Assembly: GCA_030141605.1 (NCBI GenBank)
Contig: JAQGDQ010000347.1
Location: forward strand, 188,130 to 252,129
Direction of reading: 5' to 3'
Source of the DNA: Tubiluchus corallicola
Taxonomy: Eukaryota > Priapulida > Priapulimorpha > Priapulimorphida > Tubiluchidae
DNA length: 64,000 nt
Shown here in pieces: positions 1 through 10,010 of this stretch. Below the pieces are notes generated by a model, which saw only the letters and a program-made list of their open reading frames with translations, did no database searches and had not been told where the DNA came from. The position numbers and the translations under genes are program-made. Position 1 is the stretch's first letter, and each line of letters begins with the position of its first letter.

Positions 1-568
1 ATTTATCAACCAGCATTTTCCAGTCTTCAATAATAGCTGAACAATCTTCTCCGCTTGCTTTTAAGCCCGATAAATCATACATCAAAGCAATGGCCCTTCC
101 ATTCGATTTTGCTGCTTCCAACGCATTTTTCAGAATCACATCGTGACTTTTATTAAGGTTGGTATGTTGACGAGCCACACCAAAAAAACGTTGCATAAAT
201 ACGCCATCCACACCATATTCCTTCATCCACTTAAAATGCAATTCCGTTGTACTTTTATCTACAGAACTAAATACTCTGGCAGGTGTCCCGTCAGCATTTT
301 TGAAAGATGTTTCATAGGTTTTTTTGTACTCAGTTACATCCGGCCAAAAATCAATGGTATTATGCTTGTTATCAAAACGGCCTTTATATCCGTAATGTCC
401 CCATTCGTTGCCACTACCATCACCAGGTGCTCTGAACCAGCCTTGATATCCGGCCATTATTAAACCTTTGGTGCTTCTATATTTCGACGTATTACCATGC
501 TTAATCTGTGCTGAAGCCAAACTACAAATCTGGATCAACACCAACACCATGCCAAGTATTTTTTTCAT
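1..568 (-). CDS. GH99-like endo-alpha-mannanase, 3' part outside window
   Basis: This is the N-terminal 189 codons of a secreted glycoside hydrolase; the frame stays open to the window edge. It begins with a type I signal peptide (MKKILGMVLV..., cleavage likely after ASA) and then has the family block MAGYQGWFRAPGDGSG, followed by IDFWPDV, LHFKWMKEYGVDGVFMQRF and AIALMYDLSG. The same blocks occur in the complete paralogue at 2885-4213, so I assign it to the GH71/GH99-like group, in which Bacteroidota members are endo-alpha-mannanases. The catalytic part lies outside the window. The start is 7 bases downstream of the GH92 stop, so the gene is translated from the same operon mRNA. The family call is firm; the exact linkage cleaved is inferred. 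Confidence 0.85.
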   Translation of the reverse strand, partial: MKKILGMVLVLIQICSLASAQIKHGNTSKYRSTKGLIMAGYQGWFRAPGDGSGNEWGHYGYKGRFDNKHNTIDFWPDVTEYKKTYETSFKNADGTPARVFSSVDKSTTELHFKWMKEYGVDGVFMQRFFGVARQHTNLNKSHDVILKNALEAAKSNGRAIALMYDLSGLKASGEDCSAIIEDWKMLVDK

Positions 569-575
569 TACTATC

Positions 576-2876
576 CTATTTAAAAAGGTTTTTATTCGGC
601 TTGTCACCCATCACAAATTCAATGGTTGCACCTGCCATTAACTCACTATGGTCAATGAAGGGTGAACTGAGTGCTTTACCATTTATTGAAGCCGACTGTA
701 TGTAGCAATTGGTATCAGTATTGTTTTTAGTACGAATCTGCACTTTATTACCATTTTCAAGTGCAATTTCAACCTTATCAAACATAGGTCTGCCAATTGA
801 GTAACTGGGGTTACCCGGAGTAACCGAATAGAAACCCATAGCATTTAATACATACCAGGCCGACATCTGACCACAATCTTCGTTGCCGGCAAGACCGTTA
901 GGATCATTAAAGTATAAGTCATTCATGATCTGATTGAGCAAAGCCTGACTTTTCCATTCTTGTCCTGCATAATTATACAGATGAGCTACATGGTGGCTTG
1001 GCTCATTGCCATGAGCGTACTGACCAATCAAGCCTGAAATATCACTCGAAACATGATCTCCAACCAATTCAGAACTGGTGTTAAACAGGGTATCCAATTT
1101 TACGGCCATCTGGTCAGCTCCTCCATAAAGCGCCATTAACCCTTCTACATCGTGAGGCGCAAACCAACTCCATTGGTATGCATTTCCTTCTACATAATCA
1201 TCTGAGCGATGATCTGAACGTCGCGGATTAAAAGGTTCGCGCCAATTTCCATCTTTGTCTTTACCCCGCATAAAACCCGTTTCAGCATCAAAGTATTTTG
1301 CATATCGCTTTGATCGTTCCATGAAGAAGGCATGGTCATCTACTTTGCCGAGTTCCTTAGCCATTTGTGCAATACACCAATCATTGTATGCGTACTCCAG
1401 AGCCTTTCCAACTGATTCTGGCTCCATGTCACATGGTATATAGCCCAAATCATGGTTATAACGCTTCGCCAACGGCATAACCTTGTTTTGAACTGACTTA
1501 TTCGGAAACAGAATACCTTCCGATTGATAAAAAGCCGAATGAGTAATGGCTTCATAAGCCTTGTCCACATCAAAATTGCGTTGCCCTTTCATATAAGCAT
1601 CAACAATAACCGGGACGGCATGGTAACCAATCATGCAACCAGTGTAATTGCCTACCAGCTCCCACATTGGCAATACTCCTCCTTCATCATACTTCCTGAG
1701 CAATGATTGTATAAACTGGTTATTTTGATCACTATTTATAATCGTCTGTAAAGGATGGAAGGCCCGAAATGTATCCCACAATGAAAAAACAGTGTGCATT
1801 TCACCGTCTGTATGATACAACTTCTTATCCATACCCCGGTAACGACCATCTACATCGGAAAACAAATAAGGACTTAATGAAGTATGGTAAAGAGAGGTAT
1901 AAAAAATGGCAAGCTTATCCAGGTCTTTTCCATTAACATTGATCTTACCTAACTCATCTCTCCAAACTAAATGTGCATTCTCACGAACTTTATTAAAATC
2001 CCAATCGGTCAATTCAGCTGCCAAATTTTTTGATGCCCCTTCATTATCGACATGCGAAATACCCACTTTTACCAACAGCTCCTCTCCTTGATCCAAATCA
2101 AAAGTCAGCACAGCTTTCAGCTTATCTCCTTCTGCATGCACCATATCAGAGAATGGTTCGTTACCATTATACAGTTGACAAGTAAAAGGTTTGTTAAATA
2201 CTGCCTTAAAAAAAGCACGTTGCTCCATGGCCCATCCTGATGATTTTTTCATCCCTTGTATGGTATGTCCATCAAGTACCGACAGTTCATGTTCCGGCCC
2301 ACGATCAGGATAAATATTATGCGACAAGTCAATGATTAATCTGGCTGTATCCCTTCCATGATAAGTGTAGCGATGAAATCCGGCTCGCTTGGATACTGTC
2401 AACTCTGCATCAACGGCATAATCTTTTAACCAAACTGAATAATAGCCCGGACTGGCAGTTTCCTCTTCATGCGAAAAACGCGAACGATACCCGTTATCAA
2501 CCTGATCAGGTGAACCAGCTTCTGTTTTCACTGTGCCTGTAAAGGGCATAAACAAAAAATCTCCCAGATCACTTATTCCTGTTCCACTGAGATGAGTATG
2601 AGAAAAACCAATGATGGAACTATCTGAATAATGATAACCACCACAGGCATCCCAACCTATGGTTCTGGTGTCCGGACTTAGCTGCACCATTGCGTGCGGT
2701 AGTGTAGCGCCAGGAAATGTATGACCATGTCCACCAGTACCAATAAAGGTATTAACGTATATGGTATTATCTGAAACTTCTTCAGATGTCCATTGTATAT
2801 TTACTGCAGCAACTAAAAGAACCGTCGCAATAAATGCGATTATTAACAATCTTATTTTCATTTTTAATTCTTTCAA
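576..2876 (-). CDS. GH92 alpha-mannosidase
   Basis: This is an exo-acting, calcium-dependent alpha-mannosidase of family GH92, which removes terminal mannose from alpha-mannans or N-glycans. The 766 residues fit the family. After an N-terminal hydrophobic segment (about 6-26) comes the family opening NTFIGTGGHGHTFPGA, an N-terminal beta-sandwich, then the alpha/alpha barrel with LPMWELVGNYTGCMIGYHAV, GNEPSHH (623-629) and GNEDCGQMSAW (664-674). These conserved acidic motifs hold the family's catalytic and calcium-site residues. No clear lipobox is visible, so it is probably periplasmic or anchored by its N-terminus. It sits between two GH99-like genes with gaps of 7-8 bases. A GH99 endo-enzyme with a GH92 exo-enzyme is the standard pairing for alpha-mannan breakdown. 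Confidence 0.95.
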   Translation of the reverse strand: MKELKMKIRLLIIAFIATVLLVAAVNIQWTSEEVSDNTIYVNTFIGTGGHGHTFPGATLPHAMVQLSPDTRTIGWDACGGYHYSDSSIIGFSHTHLSGTGISDLGDFLFMPFTGTVKTEAGSPDQVDNGYRSRFSHEEETASPGYYSVWLKDYAVDAELTVSKRAGFHRYTYHGRDTARLIIDLSHNIYPDRGPEHELSVLDGHTIQGMKKSSGWAMEQRAFFKAVFNKPFTCQLYNGNEPFSDMVHAEGDKLKAVLTFDLDQGEELLVKVGISHVDNEGASKNLAAELTDWDFNKVRENAHLVWRDELGKINVNGKDLDKLAIFYTSLYHTSLSPYLFSDVDGRYRGMDKKLYHTDGEMHTVFSLWDTFRAFHPLQTIINSDQNNQFIQSLLRKYDEGGVLPMWELVGNYTGCMIGYHAVPVIVDAYMKGQRNFDVDKAYEAITHSAFYQSEGILFPNKSVQNKVMPLAKRYNHDLGYIPCDMEPESVGKALEYAYNDWCIAQMAKELGKVDDHAFFMERSKRYAKYFDAETGFMRGKDKDGNWREPFNPRRSDHRSDDYVEGNAYQWSWFAPHDVEGLMALYGGADQMAVKLDTLFNTSSELVGDHVSSDISGLIGQYAHGNEPSHHVAHLYNYAGQEWKSQALLNQIMNDLYFNDPNGLAGNEDCGQMSAWYVLNAMGFYSVTPGNPSYSIGRPMFDKVEIALENGNKVQIRTKNNTDTNCYIQSASINGKALSSPFIDHSELMAGATIEFVMGDKPNKNLFK

Positions 2877-2884
2877 CAGCTGTT

Positions 2885-4213
2885 TTAACGTTGAGGCTGA
2901 GTAATACCATAAGAACCTTCTCCTTTAAACCATCGTGCAGCCTGACCTGTCAGCCATAAATAATGATCACTTTCCACTTCTTCTTCGATTCCTACAAAAC
3001 GCAAGTCGCCATTCAATGGAAGATTACCTTCTTTTAAACACTTAAAAATCGCAGTACCCTCATCTACTTCATCAAACATTGCAACATAAAGAGATTTCGC
3101 TCCTGATAACTTGGCATTTGCAATTTGATGCCAAAGAAAATCACCTTTTTCTCTTTTTATTTGATCATAGTTATTTGGTTCATTCTTTAAATTACCCCAG
3201 CTAAATCCAGGAAATACAAGCGGAGCATAATCAACCCCCATAGATTCGCATTTTGAAATATCTGATGGTATTGTTCTAGTTGCTAAATCATATGATTCAT
3301 TATTATACCTACCTACAGCCCATGGCATTATAACATCAGCTTCTCTTATCATTTCGTGAAGAACAGGTGAATTTTCGGTATCATTCTTCATTTCACGCCA
3401 ATAATAAGGCACACCCAACATGATAGAAGAGGGGAGGCTTGCATTTTTAATATTCATCATCAATCGCTTAGTGTCTGTCAAGCTGTATTTTCTATTATCA
3501 TTAAATCCAACGCCCCAAATAGCAACCAATGGTTTACCATTATGACGAAGATATGATGGGTGTTTCTCATTATTGAAAAGATCAAATTTACTTTGTAATT
3601 CCTTCCAATCGATATATACAATATCCAGCTCTTCAGGAGTACTTCCACTTAGATCGTACATCACTGCAATGGCGCGATCGTATTTCTTTGCTGCTTTCAA
3701 AGCATTGTCAAGTACTTTATTAAAATGGCTTTTGCCACTTGGATTTTTAATTTCTGAAACAAAACGCTGCATATACACTCCATCAATTCCGTATTCTTGC
3801 ATCCATTTAAAATGAAGATCAACTGTTTCATAGTCATAAGGGCTATAAACGTGAGCCGGTTCACCATTTTCAAAGCTAAAAGCAGTTTGATAAGTCACTT
3901 CATACTCGCTTACATCAGGCCAAAAATCTATTGTAGAAACACCTGGTCTGAACTCATTTCCTTTTTTATAATGATGCCAACCTCTATCTGCTCCATCACC
4001 TTCAGCATTAAACCATCCTTGATATCCACACATTACTAACCCAACATAGCTGGTATAGGAACAACCTGTTTCATCATAAATTGGTTTATCCGGCTTATCC
4101 GGCACTTCAATAGGTGGTTCTTCAGTAATTGTTTCTTTTTTGCAACTAAAAGCCATTGACATAATTAAAATCAACCCACCAGCTATTATTCCAGATAGTT
4201 TCATATCTCCCAT
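2885..4213 (-). CDS. GH99-like endo-alpha-mannanase lipoprotein
   Basis: A 442-residue lipoprotein (hydrophobic start, then SMAFSC at about residues 19-24) with a proline/acid-rich linker and a GH71/GH99-like barrel. Recognisable blocks are VMCGYQGWFNAEGDG, IDFWPDVSEY, LHFKWMQEYGIDGVYMQRF, IAVMYDLSG and YVAMFDEVDEGTAIF near the C-terminus. E382 and E385 in EVDE have the E-x-x-E spacing of the catalytic pair known from bacterial GH99 endo-alpha-1,2-mannanases; assigning them is inference. Translation may begin at codon 4 (position 4204), because ATGGGAGAT just upstream looks like a ribosome site. The lipid anchor suggests cell-surface display, making oligosaccharides for SusC/D uptake. It is paralogous to the partial gene at the left edge. 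Confidence 0.9.
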   Translation of the reverse strand: MGDMKLSGIIAGGLILIMSMAFSCKKETITEEPPIEVPDKPDKPIYDETGCSYTSYVGLVMCGYQGWFNAEGDGADRGWHHYKKGNEFRPGVSTIDFWPDVSEYEVTYQTAFSFENGEPAHVYSPYDYETVDLHFKWMQEYGIDGVYMQRFVSEIKNPSGKSHFNKVLDNALKAAKKYDRAIAVMYDLSGSTPEELDIVYIDWKELQSKFDLFNNEKHPSYLRHNGKPLVAIWGVGFNDNRKYSLTDTKRLMMNIKNASLPSSIMLGVPYYWREMKNDTENSPVLHEMIREADVIMPWAVGRYNNESYDLATRTIPSDISKCESMGVDYAPLVFPGFSWGNLKNEPNNYDQIKREKGDFLWHQIANAKLSGAKSLYVAMFDEVDEGTAIFKCLKEGNLPLNGDLRFVGIEEEVESDHYLWLTGQAARWFKGEGSYGITQPQR

Positions 4214-4222
4214 TTTTTATGA

Positions 4223-4248
4223 AATAGGGCGTTGATTAACGCCCTATT
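4223..4248 (-). promoter_or_regulatory. Strong intra-operon RNA hairpin
   Basis: A perfect 11-bp inverted repeat, AATAGGGCGTT / AACGCCCTATT with a 4-base loop, lies between the DUF3823 gene and the GH99-like gene. No T-run follows it on the minus strand, so it is not a classical terminator. Its likely role is to stabilise the 3' end of the susC-susD mRNA or to attenuate transcription into the glycosidase genes, giving more transporter than enzyme. Confidence 0.7.
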
Positions 4249-4289
4249 CAATTATATTTCTTTTGCGTTCTTCTCTATCAAATCAACTA

Positions 4290-4991
4290 TTATTCCACCA
4301 TCAAACGAACCGGTGCACTATAATTATATTTCGCTTCATCTGCTTTAATCAGTGCTCCAATTCTGAAATGGTATTCATTTCCTAAAATGAATTTTTTATC
4401 GCCAGAAACATCCATGACCAGTTCAAATTCCTCGTTAGGATCAACCACTCTATTTAATGTTTCCATCCTACTTTTAACCTGCAGAATTTCACAGACCGAA
4501 GGTGATTCATGAGCAAACAGCGCAACACTTACCACATTATTAGCAACATTTTGTTCAAGCTTAAATCTTGCTGTAATTTCCGTCCCATTTACTGTTATAG
4601 ATGGATCCTTAATACGGATATATGGCAAAACTTCAAAGTTCTGAACAGTTTGACCTGATATGTTAATATCAATAGTATCAGTTTCTGGTTGAGGAATAAA
4701 ATTACCCCTTCTTAATGGCACAATCTTATAAGCTCCAGCAAATATCATATCGTTACGATAAGTTCCATCAGCCTTAACTACTAAATACCTAGGCTGTGGA
4801 TTTTCAAAACCTTGCTCGATAATTTCAATTTTAGTACCACTTATAATGGCTCCTTGTACAGGTTCTCCTGTATCAACATCCAGTATAGCTCCAGATAATG
4901 AGGCATCAGGACCAGGGTAGTTATCAAGTTCACATGAACTTAGTCCCAATATCGTAAGTAGAACAACTGTAACCAGTTTTATATTTTTCAT
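4290..4991 (-). CDS. DUF3823 lipoprotein, probable surface glycan-binding protein
   Basis: A lipoprotein with signal peptide MKNIKLVTVVLLTILGLSSC and the DUF3823 pattern: LDNYPGPDASLSG, a repeated beta-sandwich, and a C-terminal half ending in YNYSAPVRLMVE. DUF3823 proteins are found almost only directly after susD, where they are thought to act as accessory surface glycan-binding proteins; no enzyme motif is visible. A start three codons earlier (5000) is possible, but the methionine at 4991 gives the normal signal peptide. The stop of susD is 7 bases from the longer start, so the two are translated together. Confidence 0.85.
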   Translation of the reverse strand: MKNIKLVTVVLLTILGLSSCELDNYPGPDASLSGAILDVDTGEPVQGAIISGTKIEIIEQGFENPQPRYLVVKADGTYRNDMIFAGAYKIVPLRRGNFIPQPETDTIDINISGQTVQNFEVLPYIRIKDPSITVNGTEITARFKLEQNVANNVVSVALFAHESPSVCEILQVKSRMETLNRVVDPNEEFELVMDVSGDKKFILGNEYHFRIGALIKADEAKYNYSAPVRLMVE

Positions 4992-5007
4992 CGCGTACAT
5001 TTTTTTA

Positions 5008-6915
5008 TTAATACATAGGGTTATTTACCAATCCATTAGAACCAATTCCCGGTATATGTCGGTAATAATGCTTAGGTTCAAAAGTTCTCGGATCTGTTCG
5101 AGGCACAACATCTCGGATCATAATGTATTTAGGAGGATCCTCTCTTAAGTCAAGTGCAGGTAACAAGGCATGTGTATCTGTACTATTAAATTTCTCATGA
5201 AACTCACGACGACGAATCAAGTCATAGAATCGCTTATTTTCAAAAGCTAGTTCTACAGTTCTTTCCCGCTGTACATTATCAACAGTTAAATCAATATCTA
5301 CTGTGTGACCTGCCCTCTTACGTATAGAATTTAAGGCTGTTTTAGCTAGATCCGCATCACCAAGACCACTTTCTATCACAGCTTCTGCATAATTTAACAA
5401 CACTTCTGCATATCGCATATCCATAAAATCTAAAGTTCCTTGATTCCATGCAGGATTAACATCCGTAGATTCAAGTAAGAACTTTTTGAATCCCATTCCT
5501 GTACGGGTATGATTGCCTCCTGCTGGGTTAAACCCTGAATGATTGGCTGTATTAGCAGTACCATACGTATAGTATGTAACTCCGTTATGCGAGAATTCAC
5601 CTCCTTGCAATAGCGATGGTGTTCCATCAGGAAGGATCAGTCCGGCTTGAATTACTATCTCTTTTCCTTTCCACATTGTACCAGGAAGAATGGCTGTTCC
5701 CCATAACCTGGCATCTTTTCCTTTATACGCGTCATTAGGTGTATCGTACTTTATATAGTTACGACTTGCTGAATAACCAAGGTAATCTTCGTTACCATCT
5801 ACAACGGTGGGCAGCATCGTGCTTACTCCCGGATTAGCGTAGGTCTCAAACATTTCTGCCCAATCCAATGTAGGACAATATCTGCCCGGGTGAGGCCATC
5901 CATTTGATGTTTGATTTGGATTGAACCAAATCTCATAATTATTTGCTGTATTATCATTACTAATAACAGAAGACCCCTTAATAAATATCGCCTCACGAGG
6001 AGCTCCATTAGGGTCTTCAAAGAGCATACGATAATTCTCAGCTGCTTCCTCAGGATTAGCTGGATTTGGTCGGAACAATTCAAAAACATTAGATTTGATT
6101 ATCTCTTCCGAAGCATCAATACATTGCTGATAAAAGAAATTTGCTGTTGATTGGTCCATGCCAACCAATCCTAAGTCAGCAGCCTCACCAGATACCGGAA
6201 ATTTAGACCAAAACTTAGCGATAGAGGCAGCATGTAAAGCCGCTCTTGATTTCAGGGCTAGTGCCGCATATTTTGTTGCTCTGCGCTGACTCCCATCACC
6301 TTCTAATAGATTATTCGCTGCCAACTGGCATTCTTCCATGATAAAGCGCCATGTTTCTTCTTCTGTACTTCTTGGCACCTTTAAGTCTTCAACATTAGGA
6401 GTAAATTCCTGTGGCTCTAGAATTAAAGATACTCCGCCATAACGCTTTGCTAATCCATAATAAGCATAAGCTCTAATAAAAGCTGTTTCTCCGATAATTA
6501 AAGCACGCTCCTGCTCAGTTATATCCAAATCAGGAATAAACTTAATCAAAGTGTTCACATCTCGAATTAACTGATATCCTTCATCCCACCAATGGCCCCA
6601 GCTATCTTTTGAGTTTGGCTCTCTAAAATCGCTGTGAGTGGCGATATCAGTGTGCATAGCCTGCACAAACCCACCATTATTTGGTGCTCCGGAATTATAG
6701 TTAAAAATACTTTTATTGTTATTTCGATGGAAATAAGTAAAATCCTCAACTGGTAACTGGTAATAAAGGTTAGCCATATAAAGCTTTACCCCTTCAGGAT
6801 CACGGAATAAATCTTCAGCTGGCAGTTTATCTGTAGGCTTAAGGTCAAGTACATCGGTACAACCGAACATTAACAAAGCCAATATAGCTGTATATAATAT
6901 TTTAAATATTTTCAT
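5008..6915 (-). CDS. SusD/RagB-family outer-membrane glycan-binding lipoprotein
   Basis: The substrate-capturing lid of a SusCD importer, 635 residues. The signal peptide ends in the lipobox LLMFGC, followed by the typical SusD opening TDVLDLKPTDKLPAEDLF. A TPR-like helical part follows (AFIRAYAYYGLAKRYGGVSL), and the C-terminal block has RYAEVLLNYAEAVIESG and RTVELAFENKRFYDLIRRREF, both characteristic of RagB/SusD. The lipid anchor places it on the outer face of the outer membrane over its SusC. The gap to the susC stop is 11 bases. The ligand is inferred to be an alpha-mannan oligosaccharide from the flanking GH92 and GH99-like genes. Confidence 0.96.
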   Translation of the reverse strand: MKIFKILYTAILALLMFGCTDVLDLKPTDKLPAEDLFRDPEGVKLYMANLYYQLPVEDFTYFHRNNNKSIFNYNSGAPNNGGFVQAMHTDIATHSDFREPNSKDSWGHWWDEGYQLIRDVNTLIKFIPDLDITEQERALIIGETAFIRAYAYYGLAKRYGGVSLILEPQEFTPNVEDLKVPRSTEEETWRFIMEECQLAANNLLEGDGSQRRATKYAALALKSRAALHAASIAKFWSKFPVSGEAADLGLVGMDQSTANFFYQQCIDASEEIIKSNVFELFRPNPANPEEAAENYRMLFEDPNGAPREAIFIKGSSVISNDNTANNYEIWFNPNQTSNGWPHPGRYCPTLDWAEMFETYANPGVSTMLPTVVDGNEDYLGYSASRNYIKYDTPNDAYKGKDARLWGTAILPGTMWKGKEIVIQAGLILPDGTPSLLQGGEFSHNGVTYYTYGTANTANHSGFNPAGGNHTRTGMGFKKFLLESTDVNPAWNQGTLDFMDMRYAEVLLNYAEAVIESGLGDADLAKTALNSIRKRAGHTVDIDLTVDNVQRERTVELAFENKRFYDLIRRREFHEKFNSTDTHALLPALDLREDPPKYIMIRDVVPRTDPRTFEPKHYYRHIPGIGSNGLVNNPMY

Positions 6916-6926
6916 TGTGCTAATTT

Positions 6927-9900
6927 TTAAAATGTAATGTTGATACCCATATTAAAGCTCATGGTCAAAGGATAAGTTAATCCAGCACTATGGGCTCCTT
7001 CAATCTTCTCAGGATCAAACGGCTTCACAAAGTCATCTGCCCATGTATAAAGATTGTGACCGTTGGCATATATCCTCATTTTTTCCAGACCAATTGATGT
7101 CATCCAATTTTGATTTCTAAAGGTATATCCAATATCCAGTGTTTTTAATCTGAAATATGAGGCATCTTTACGCCAAACTTCACTTTCAGCATACAACATA
7201 CCAACATCAGTAATATATCTATTAGCCGGCCATTCTCCTGCATTCCAAGTTCCATCATCATTTTGTGTCCATGAGTCGTAAAAGTAGGCAGGCGTGTTAC
7301 CCCTGAAAGCAAACATTTCGGCATAAACTTCTCTAAAGCGAACTGTATATTTTGCAGCTCCTTGAAATAAAGCAGTAAAATCAAAACCTTTCCATTGAGC
7401 AGCAAGGGTTAGTCCAAAGTGCTGTTTAGGATTAGCGTTATAGAACTGAGGAACCATGTCATCGCCATTGATAACGCCATCGCCATTCATATCTTTATAC
7501 TGATAATCTCCAGGCAATTCCCTCATATTACCTAGGTCACCATTTTGAATTGGAGCAAAAATAATCTGATCACGATTCTGGAACTGACCTTCAACAACAT
7601 ATCCCCATACAACATCGTCGTATCGATTGGCTGTACCATGTCTCCATTCATCCCAACTACTAGTAAATGGGCCGCGTTCAACATATTCTCTGTTTCGACG
7701 GGCAAAATTGAAATTACCACGCACCTCGTAGTTAAAATCACCTATTTTATTGCGATACCCTATGGCAAAATCAAATCCTCTAACACGGTCACTGTTCAGG
7801 TTTTCTTCCGGCAACTCACCACCAAAAGTATTTGGTAATGATGCATTACGTTTTGCCAAAAGTCCTTCTCTGTATCTTTCATATAAGTCAAACTCAAGTG
7901 AGAAAGAATTATTCCACATACCCAAATCAAAACCAACATCTTTAATAGTTGATTCAAACCAGGTTAATTGAGGATTAACAATGGATGGTGCACTAGCTCC
8001 TGTTTGATAAGCCCCTTCTTCAAACTCATAGCCTCCACCACCAGATGTGGTAAATCCTTCGACATATTGGAACGGAGCTCCTGCATCCTCTCCCACTACA
8101 CCATATGAACCTCGTAACTTAAGATTAGAAATAAAAGGTAAGGCATTTTTAAAGAAAGCTTCTTCGGATACACGCCATCCTCCAGTAATCACAGGAAAGA
8201 ATCCCCATCGGTAATCAGGATGATAACGATAAGAGCCGTCATATCGGAATGCATACTCTATCAAGTATTTACCTTTATAATCATAGTTAAATCGTCCAAT
8301 GATTGATCGGCTTCCGATTTCCCTTTCATTACCTGAATTCATTTGATTATTCAAACTTCCCTGATCAATTTGATCATTGGTATAAAAATCGTACTCTCTT
8401 TGTAACCATGACCATCTCTCAAATGTACTTTGTTGCTCATAAACTAAAGTTGCAGAAACATTATGCTTGTCTGCGAATGATTTATCATATGAAATTTGAG
8501 TCTGGAAGTTTAAAAGATTATAATCTGCCCAATTATTACTTATTTTACTTGGAGCGTTTTGAACATGGCCGTTATACCGATCTTCATCTGAGTCATAATC
8601 GTACAGCTTATAGCTCTTATTTAAGCTTTTTGCCATATAGTTATTACTGTCATATGAGTATCTCCCTGTTAATGTCAAACCATCAACAAAAGGCACATCA
8701 TAATATAGAGCAACTGTTGATGAGAACTTTTTATTAACCTGTTCATTGTAACCTGTAATTTTTCGATTTGATAAGGCCAATGGGTTTAGGTTACTTGGAG
8801 GAACTAATGCAGGATACTCAGGATTATCATTAGCATACGGTCTACCAGTTGGTTCTCCAACACGAGTTGCTTTAAAAATATTAAAGAAATTTGCCCCAGG
8901 TGTTGTCTTCTTATCTCTCATTCCTGCTAACTGAATATCTGCTTTAAGATTTTTAGTTAATTGAGCCGTTAAGTTAGAACGGAATGTGTATTTATCATAG
9001 TTCAAATCATTGCTTTTTAATAAACCTTGATCTTCAACATATCCTAAACTGGTAAAGTATGATATTTTGTCATTACCTCCACTAGCTGAAAAATTATGCT
9101 GCTGTTGGAATGCATTCTTTTTAAATGTCTCATCATACCAGTTTACCCCTTCATAGCCAGGCAATCCTGCCTTATAAGCAGCAACTTCTTCTTCAGTATA
9201 AGCTGGTCCTAATCCGGAAAACTGGCGAGCTCTGTTCACCATCTCAACATACTGTCCGGCATTAGCCATTTCAGGAACATCAGTTGGAGACTGAACGCCA
9301 GCTACACCATGATAGTTAAAACGCGTTTTACCCGCCTTACCTTTTTTTGTGGTAACAATTACAACCCCATTAGCAGCACGTAACCCATAAATCGCAGCTG
9401 CAGCATCTTTAATCACAGAAATACTTTCAATATCTTCAGGATTCAACTTCTGAAAACCACTGTTACCCTCACGTGGAACACCATCAATTATATATAGGGG
9501 AGTACCAAAACCACGAATGTTAATTCCAGTATTAAAACTTCCTGGTTCTCCTGTGTTTTGCCTAATCTGTAAACCAGATACTTTTCCTTGCAGCGCTTGT
9601 GCTAAACTACTATGTGTAGTTGTAACAATTTGATCTGACTTAATATTACTGATAGCAGATGTTAGGCTTTCCTTCTTTTTTGATCCATATCCTACAGCAA
9701 CAACTTCACCTAAACCTACCATATCGTCTATCAACACAATATTAAGACTGCTGTTGTCGCCAACGGTAACCGTCTTTGTTTGCATACCAATAAATGAAAC
9801 AACCAATACATCACCTTTACTGGCCTGAAGGTTGAAGTTACCATCCATATCAGTTATTGTTCCCTGATCCTGCCCTTTAATTGCAATTGTTACATCAGGA

Positions 9901-10010
9901 AGCGGACCTCCTGTATTATCCTTAACTGTACCTGTCAAACTAACTGTTTGACCAACTACTCCTGACATTGCGATAAACAACGTTAAGAGTAAGATTAATT
10001 GTTTTTTCAT
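6927..10010 (-). CDS. SusC/RagA TonB-dependent outer-membrane glycan transporter
   Basis: A SusC-type TonB-dependent transporter. From the methionine at 10010 it is 1027 residues; six extra upstream codons are possible but spoil the signal peptide. Order of parts: signal peptide ending VVGQ; carboxypeptidase-regulatory-like domain (about 20-105, SLTGTVKDNTGGPLPDVTI); plug domain with VAVGYGSKKKESLTSAIS, TPLYIIDGVPREG and IYGLRAANGVVIVTTKKGK; then a 22-strand barrel ending MSFNMGINITF. There is no N-terminal STN domain, so control is not through a FecR-type anti-sigma factor. It is the first gene of the operon. The long upstream gap (10011-10814) should hold its promoter. Confidence 0.97.
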   Translation of the reverse strand: MKKQLILLLTLFIAMSGVVGQTVSLTGTVKDNTGGPLPDVTIAIKGQDQGTITDMDGNFNLQASKGDVLVVSFIGMQTKTVTVGDNSSLNIVLIDDMVGLGEVVAVGYGSKKKESLTSAISNIKSDQIVTTTHSSLAQALQGKVSGLQIRQNTGEPGSFNTGINIRGFGTPLYIIDGVPREGNSGFQKLNPEDIESISVIKDAAAAIYGLRAANGVVIVTTKKGKAGKTRFNYHGVAGVQSPTDVPEMANAGQYVEMVNRARQFSGLGPAYTEEEVAAYKAGLPGYEGVNWYDETFKKNAFQQQHNFSASGGNDKISYFTSLGYVEDQGLLKSNDLNYDKYTFRSNLTAQLTKNLKADIQLAGMRDKKTTPGANFFNIFKATRVGEPTGRPYANDNPEYPALVPPSNLNPLALSNRKITGYNEQVNKKFSSTVALYYDVPFVDGLTLTGRYSYDSNNYMAKSLNKSYKLYDYDSDEDRYNGHVQNAPSKISNNWADYNLLNFQTQISYDKSFADKHNVSATLVYEQQSTFERWSWLQREYDFYTNDQIDQGSLNNQMNSGNEREIGSRSIIGRFNYDYKGKYLIEYAFRYDGSYRYHPDYRWGFFPVITGGWRVSEEAFFKNALPFISNLKLRGSYGVVGEDAGAPFQYVEGFTTSGGGGYEFEEGAYQTGASAPSIVNPQLTWFESTIKDVGFDLGMWNNSFSLEFDLYERYREGLLAKRNASLPNTFGGELPEENLNSDRVRGFDFAIGYRNKIGDFNYEVRGNFNFARRNREYVERGPFTSSWDEWRHGTANRYDDVVWGYVVEGQFQNRDQIIFAPIQNGDLGNMRELPGDYQYKDMNGDGVINGDDMVPQFYNANPKQHFGLTLAAQWKGFDFTALFQGAAKYTVRFREVYAEMFAFRGNTPAYFYDSWTQNDDGTWNAGEWPANRYITDVGMLYAESEVWRKDASYFRLKTLDIGYTFRNQNWMTSIGLEKMRIYANGHNLYTWADDFVKPFDPEKIEGAHSAGLTYPLTMSFNMGINITF

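Noticed and set aside
8303-8737. 144-codon plus-strand open frame inside susC
   Set aside because: Antisense shadow; no start context, promoter or family match.
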